A stretch of DNA of 18,837 bases from CAMLDH01 sp966250375 (GTDB taxonomy: Bacteria > Pseudomonadota > Gammaproteobacteria > Burkholderiales > Burkholderiaceae_D), in the NCBI GenBank assembly GCA_966250375.1, contig CBINHE010000081.1, forward strand, positions 1-18,837, given 5' to 3'. Each line of letters begins with the position of its first letter. Within the stretch, counting starts at the first letter, position 1. A program made the translations under genes and the position numbers. Positions 15,395 to 18,837 of the stretch are shown here, piece after piece. The notes under the pieces are model-generated. The model ran no database searches. It was not told the DNA's origin and saw nothing but the letters and a program-made list of their open reading frames with translations.

Positions 15395-16291
15395 ATGAAA
15401 ATTGAATTGCGACAACTGCGTTATTTCATTGCCGTGGCTGAAGAAATGCATTTCGGCCGCGCTGCTGTGCGCCTGCACATGACGCAACCGCCGTTATCGC
15501 AGGCGATTCAGGCGCTGGAGGCGGCACTCGGCACACCAGTGTTCTCGCGCACCAAACGCAGTGTGTCATTGGCGCCAGCCGGTACCGCGTTACTGCCCGA
15601 AGCACGCCGCATCCTGCTGCAAGCGGAAGGTTTGCCGGACTTGGCGCGTCGCGCCGCATCGGGCGAAGCGGGCCGCCTGTCGCTGGCGTTTGTGTCGACC
15701 GCCGATTACAGCGTGCTGCCACCATTCCTGCGCGAATTCCGTGAGCGCTATCCGCAAGTTCAGATCGATCTGCGCGAAGCCACCACCGATGTGCAAGTGG
15801 AAGAGTTGGGGCACGGACGCATCGACGCTGGCCTGATCATCCCGCCATTGCCAGACAAAATGAAAGCGGAACTGGATTATGTATCCGTGTTGACCGAGCC
15901 GCTCGTCCTTGCCGTGCCCAAGGGAATAAAGGGGTTGCGCGGCCAAAATGCAATCGCATTGAAGGCCGTGATCGACATGCCGCTGATCATCTTTCCACGG
16001 CGCATTGCCCCGGCATTTCACGATGCGATCGTCGCCTGTTTTCATGAAGCGGGACTGACGCCGCGCATCGGGCAGGAAGCAATCCAGATGCAAACTATCG
16101 TAGGTTTGGTATCGGCCGGCATGGGTATCGCGCTTGTGCCACAATCGGTGTCGAATTTGAAGCGCCCAGGCGTCGAATACAAATTGCTGGCCGGTAAAAC
16201 CCCCATGGTTGAAACCGGTCTGGCCTGGCGCCGCGACAATACGTCGCCGGTGTTGCGCGCCTTTTTGGAACTATTGCGAAAGAAACGATAA
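15395..16291 (+). CDS. LysR-type transcriptional regulator
   Basis: A 298-residue regulator with the usual plan. The N-terminal winged helix-turn-helix covers about residues 3-62 (LRQLRYFIAVAEEMHFGRAA, then LHMTQPPLSQAIQALE). A linker helix follows, then a two-lobed effector domain (about 90-295), with GRIDAGLIIPP and VSAGMGIALVPQS as typical landmarks. It is divergent from ilvD across 117 bases, the classic arrangement for a LysR regulator and its target, so control of ilvD is a fair inference; an intermediate of branched-chain synthesis could be the effector. No confident T-N11-A box could be assigned in the gap. The stop codon TAA is directly followed by the lgt ATG. Confidence 0.93.
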   Translation: MKIELRQLRYFIAVAEEMHFGRAAVRLHMTQPPLSQAIQALEAALGTPVFSRTKRSVSLAPAGTALLPEARRILLQAEGLPDLARRAASGEAGRLSLAFVSTADYSVLPPFLREFRERYPQVQIDLREATTDVQVEELGHGRIDAGLIIPPLPDKMKAELDYVSVLTEPLVLAVPKGIKGLRGQNAIALKAVIDMPLIIFPRRIAPAFHDAIVACFHEAGLTPRIGQEAIQMQTIVGLVSAGMGIALVPQSVSNLKRPGVEYKLLAGKTPMVETGLAWRRDNTSPVLRAFLELLRKKR

Positions 16292-17089
16292 ATGTTGATC
16301 CATCCCCTCCCCGACCCTATTGCTATTTCAATCGGACCGCTGGCGATACGCTGGTATGGCCTGATGTATCTACTCGCATTCGTGCAATTCATTGCGCTGG
16401 GCCGCGTACGTATCCGGCAGCCGCACATCGCTGCCGCAGGTTGGAAAAAAGAAGATATGGACGACATGCTTTTTTACGGCATCTTGGGTGTCATCATTGG
16501 CGGACGACTGGGAGAAGTATTGTTTTATCATCCTGGCTATTATTTTTCCAATCCGCTGGAAATTTTCGCGGTCTGGAAAGGCGGCATGTCCTTCCATGGC
16601 GGATTTCTCGGCGTGCTGATCGCGATGGCGCTCTGGTCGCGCAAAGCCGGCCGCCATGTGATGGAGGTGCTGGATTTCATCGCACCGATGGTGCCGCTCG
16701 GTTATGCAGCGGGACGCATCGGCAATTTCATCAATGCCGAATTGCCGGGACGCGTTGCCGATGCATCACTGCCGTGGGCGATGATCTGGCCCAATGTCGA
16801 TAACCTGCCGCGCCACCCATCGCCGATTTATCAGGCATTGATCGATGGCGTGCTGCTGTTCATCATCCTGTGGCTGTTTGCGCGTAAGCCACGTCCGCGA
16901 ATGGCAGTCAGCGGCATGTTCTCGTTGTTGTATGGCTGCGCGCGATTTTTCACCGAATATTTCCGCATGCCAGACTACGAAGTATCGTTCGCCGGCATAA
17001 CGATTTCGGCTGGGCAGATGCTGTCATTGCCAATGATCGTGCTCGGGATTACGTTATTGTTTCTGGCGTACCGAAGAAAAAAGAATTGA
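16292..17089 (+). CDS. lgt: Prolipoprotein diacylglyceryl transferase
   Basis: Lgt moves diacylglycerol from phosphatidylglycerol to the lipobox cysteine of prolipoproteins, the first step of lipoprotein maturation, in the inner membrane. The 265-residue protein shows several hydrophobic helices. It has the signature HGGFLG (H102), the GRIGNFINAELPGR segment (R142, N145, E150), HPSPIYQ, and ARFFTEYFRMPD near the end. The ATG abuts the stop of the LysR-type gene (TAAATG) and has no clear Shine-Dalgarno sequence of its own, so it may depend on translation of the regulator. The start gives the normal MLIHPLPDPIAISIGPLAIR opening. Its link to the ilvD regulator is positional only. Confidence 0.97.
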   Translation: MLIHPLPDPIAISIGPLAIRWYGLMYLLAFVQFIALGRVRIRQPHIAAAGWKKEDMDDMLFYGILGVIIGGRLGEVLFYHPGYYFSNPLEIFAVWKGGMSFHGGFLGVLIAMALWSRKAGRHVMEVLDFIAPMVPLGYAAGRIGNFINAELPGRVADASLPWAMIWPNVDNLPRHPSPIYQALIDGVLLFIILWLFARKPRPRMAVSGMFSLLYGCARFFTEYFRMPDYEVSFAGITISAGQMLSLPMIVLGITLLFLAYRRKKN

Positions 17090-17099
17090 ACGACGCGCC

Positions 17100-17129
17100 T
17101 TCGCTTTCTTGGCAGGGCAGGAAAGCGAA
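17100..17129. other. Hairpin after lgt
   Basis: TTCGCTTTC (17100-17108) and GAAAGCGAA (17121-17129) are exact reverse complements around a 12-base loop. It starts 11 bases after the lgt stop. A T-run (17140-17145) begins about 10 bases later, too far for a standard terminator, so it may be an mRNA end-protecting stem or a weak terminator. Confidence 0.5.
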
Positions 17130-17177
17130 AGCATGTAGATTTTTTAGCCGATTTTTCTCGAAAAAATAAAATCCCCA

Positions 17178-17197
17178 GCCCGTTCATCGGGCGTTTT
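17178..17197 (+). terminator. G/C hairpin with T-run just before matB
   Basis: GCCCG (17178-17182) pairs with CGGGC (17188-17192) around TTCAT, followed by GTTTT. It looks like a short terminator but sits only about 12 bases before the matB start. A TAAAAT hexamer at 17167-17172 could be a -10 placing the matB start of transcription near 17179, in which case the hairpin would be the 5' end of the matB message. Confidence 0.4.
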
Positions 17198-17208
17198 AGC
17201 ATGTGAAC

Positions 17209-18729
17209 ATGAACGCAAATCTCTACACTCTTTTCGAATCACACTTCCCACTCGACAAACACGCTTGCTGCATGGAAACGCATGACGGCCTCATCTACTC
17301 ATGGAGCGATCTCGAACGCGCAACCGCAAAAATCGCGAACTTGTTCGCGAGCCTGAACCTGCCGAAGGAAGCGCGCATCGCTGTGCAGGTTGAAAAATCG
17401 CCGGAAGCACTGATGCTGTACTTGGCGACCATTCGGGCCGGCTATATCTACTTGCCACTGAATACCGCATACCGTGCAGCGGAAATCGAATACTTCATCG
17501 GTGATGCACAACCAGCTGTCGTTGTATGTTCACCGCAGAATTTCGGCTGGGTATCGAAGATCGCTTTCCAGTCAGAGGCGAAACACGTTTTCACGCTCGG
17601 CGATGACCGTCACGGTTCTTTATTGGTGCGGGCCGCACCCTACGCCGACAGCTTCGACACGGTACAAAGACATCCCGACGACCTGGCGGCAATCCTGTAC
17701 ACGTCCGGCACCACAGGCCGCAGCAAAGGCGCGATGCTCACGCATGACAATCTCGCTTCCAACGCCAAGGTTTTGCAGGAGCACTGGCGCTGGCAACAAG
17801 ACGACGTGCTGCTGCATGCATTGCCGCTGTTTCATGTGCATGGCTTGTTCGTCGCGTCGCACGGCGCGTTACTGAGCGGTAGCAAGATGATTTTCCTGTC
17901 CAAATTCGACAGTGCCGACGTGCTGCGCCATTTGCCGCGTTCGACAGTGTTCATGGGCGTGCCGACGCATTACGCCCGGTTGCTGGCGGAGCCGTCTTTC
18001 GACCACGCCGCCTGCGCCAATATGCGATTGTTCATTTCCGGCTCGGCCCCCTTGTTGATGGACACGTTCAACGAGTTTGCGCAACGCACCGGACACACCA
18101 TCCTCGAACGTTACGGCATGAGCGAAACCACGATGTTGACATCCAATCCATACGAGGGCAGACGCATTGGCGGCACCGTAGGGTTGCCGCTGCCGGGGGT
18201 ATCGGTGCGTGTCGTAAAAAATACGGACGGAAGCAGGCCGGACGTCTGTGCGAGCCACGAGATCGGCGATATTCAGGTCAAGGGGCCAAACGTATTCAAG
18301 GGTTATTGGCGCATGCGGGAAAAGACCGCAGAAGAGTTCACGGCAGATGGTTACTTCAAGACCGGCGACGTCGGCAAATTCGATGACGACGGCTATTTGA
18401 GCATCGTCGGCCGCAGCAAGGATCTGATTATTTCGGGCGGCTACAACGTGTATCCAAAGGAAATCGAATCGTTCATCGACGAAATGGACGGCATCGCTGA
18501 GTCGGCTGTCATCGGCATCCCGCATCCGGATTACGGAGAAGCGGTCACTGCGGTAGTGGTACCGAAGCCGGGCACGGCAATGTCGGAACAACAGATCATC
18601 GCCGTGCTGAAAGCAAGCATCGCCAACTTCAAGGTGCCGAAACGCGTTTTCTTTTTATCGGAACTGCCGCGTAATACGATGGGTAAAGTACAAAAAAACC
18701 TGCTGCGCGAGCAGTTCAGACAAAGCTGA
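17209..18729 (+). CDS. matB: Malonyl-CoA synthetase (malonate-CoA ligase)
   Basis: This acyl-adenylate-forming enzyme makes malonyl-CoA from malonate, ATP and CoA. The 506-residue protein has the ATP-binding loop YTSGTTGRSKG (164-174) and the LPLFHVHGLF segment typical of MatB. The A5 motif is ERYGMSETTMLTSNPYEG (GMSE from 303), and its closing NPYEGRR pattern separates MatB from acetyl- or fatty-acyl-CoA ligases. The hinge region is YFKTGDVGKFDDDGY, then GRSKDLIISGGYNVYP, and K493 in MGKVQKN is the catalytic lysine. The start is set at ATG 17209 (MNANLYTLF); a GTG at 17203 adds two codons. Neither has a Shine-Dalgarno sequence. No malonyl-CoA decarboxylase (matA) or malonate transporter gene is adjacent. 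Confidence 0.93.
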   Translation: MNANLYTLFESHFPLDKHACCMETHDGLIYSWSDLERATAKIANLFASLNLPKEARIAVQVEKSPEALMLYLATIRAGYIYLPLNTAYRAAEIEYFIGDAQPAVVVCSPQNFGWVSKIAFQSEAKHVFTLGDDRHGSLLVRAAPYADSFDTVQRHPDDLAAILYTSGTTGRSKGAMLTHDNLASNAKVLQEHWRWQQDDVLLHALPLFHVHGLFVASHGALLSGSKMIFLSKFDSADVLRHLPRSTVFMGVPTHYARLLAEPSFDHAACANMRLFISGSAPLLMDTFNEFAQRTGHTILERYGMSETTMLTSNPYEGRRIGGTVGLPLPGVSVRVVKNTDGSRPDVCASHEIGDIQVKGPNVFKGYWRMREKTAEEFTADGYFKTGDVGKFDDDGYLSIVGRSKDLIISGGYNVYPKEIESFIDEMDGIAESAVIGIPHPDYGEAVTAVVVPKPGTAMSEQQIIAVLKASIANFKVPKRVFFLSELPRNTMGKVQKNLLREQFRQS

Positions 18730-18814
18730 AGATACCAGCGTTCAGACTGGCATTAAACGTAATGGAGTAGCGGATCGTCGATCTAAGTAGTCATGCAAAA
18801 GAAACGGTGAATTT

Positions 18815-18837
18815 GTAGGAGCGGGCCTTGCCCGCGA
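18815..18837 (+). repeat. REP-like palindrome with GTAG head, cut by window end
   Basis: GTAGGAGCGGGC is followed by CTT and GCCCGCGA: a GTAG head, then a 6 bp stem GCGGGC (18821-18826) / GCCCGC (18830-18835). This is the form of the REP elements well known in Pseudomonas and Stenotrophomonas, which are linked to RAYT transposases. The element reaches the last base, so its full extent, or an inverted partner, is not visible. The rest of 18730-18814 shows no gene and no clear matB terminator. Confidence 0.7.

Noticed and set aside
77..18793. TGACTACTTAG at 77-87 and its reverse complement at 18783-18793
   Set aside because: An 11-base inverted match between the window ends looks like a boundary pair, but dozens of 11-base matches are expected by chance in a window this size.

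Overview
The window is a stretch of ordinary bacterial chromosome with 15 protein genes I can support. Protein sequences and gene order point to a betaproteobacterium of the order Burkholderiales, most likely family Oxalobacteraceae (Herminiimonas/Janthinobacterium type). The reasons are a homodimeric AceE with a one-lipoyl-domain AceF, a small Trp-rich membrane protein of a type I know from betaproteobacteria, holC followed by a Burkholderiales-type coiled protein, and ilvD next to a divergent lysR and lgt. This placement is inference from recognition; no search was run. I see no rRNA, tRNA, CRISPR array, insertion sequence, phage gene or defence system.

Layout. (1) 162-4321, minus strand: pyruvate dehydrogenase E1 (aceE) and E2 (aceF), with G/C-rich palindromic repeats between them and after aceF. 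(2) 4614-9108, plus strand: a tight run of folD, an M3 oligopeptidase (prlC), an exported DUF4124-glutaredoxin protein, the DNA polymerase III chi subunit (holC) and a coupled protein of unknown function. (3) 9245-12504: D-amino-acid dehydrogenase (dadA), a convergent Lrp-type regulator, and a divergent branched-chain amino acid binding protein. (4) 12641-13321: a small periplasmic cytochrome c and a divergent 71-residue membrane protein. (5) 13400-17089: ilvD on the minus strand, a divergent LysR-type regulator, and lgt starting on the base after the regulator's stop. (6) 17209-18729: a malonyl-CoA synthetase (matB), then a Pseudomonas-like REP palindrome cut by the window end.

How the parts fit. 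PDH, IlvD, DadA, the LIV-type binding protein and the Lrp regulator all sit around pyruvate, alanine and branched-chain amino acids, so the middle of the window looks like amino-acid-responsive central metabolism. The folD-to-holC run supplies one-carbon units, peptide turnover and replication. Gene ends are well punctuated: strong hairpin terminators follow dadA, the binding protein, the cytochrome pair and ilvD.

I looked for an undescribed system and found none that stands out. The most useful leads are the protein of unknown function coupled to holC, the exported DUF4124-glutaredoxin protein, the repeat families around aceF and at the right edge, the palindromes upstream of dadA and between lrp and its neighbour, and the structured leader of matB. 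Three starts are called inside longer open frames: the binding protein at 11359, the cytochrome at 12949 and ilvD at 15277. matB is placed at 17209 instead of a GTG two codons upstream.
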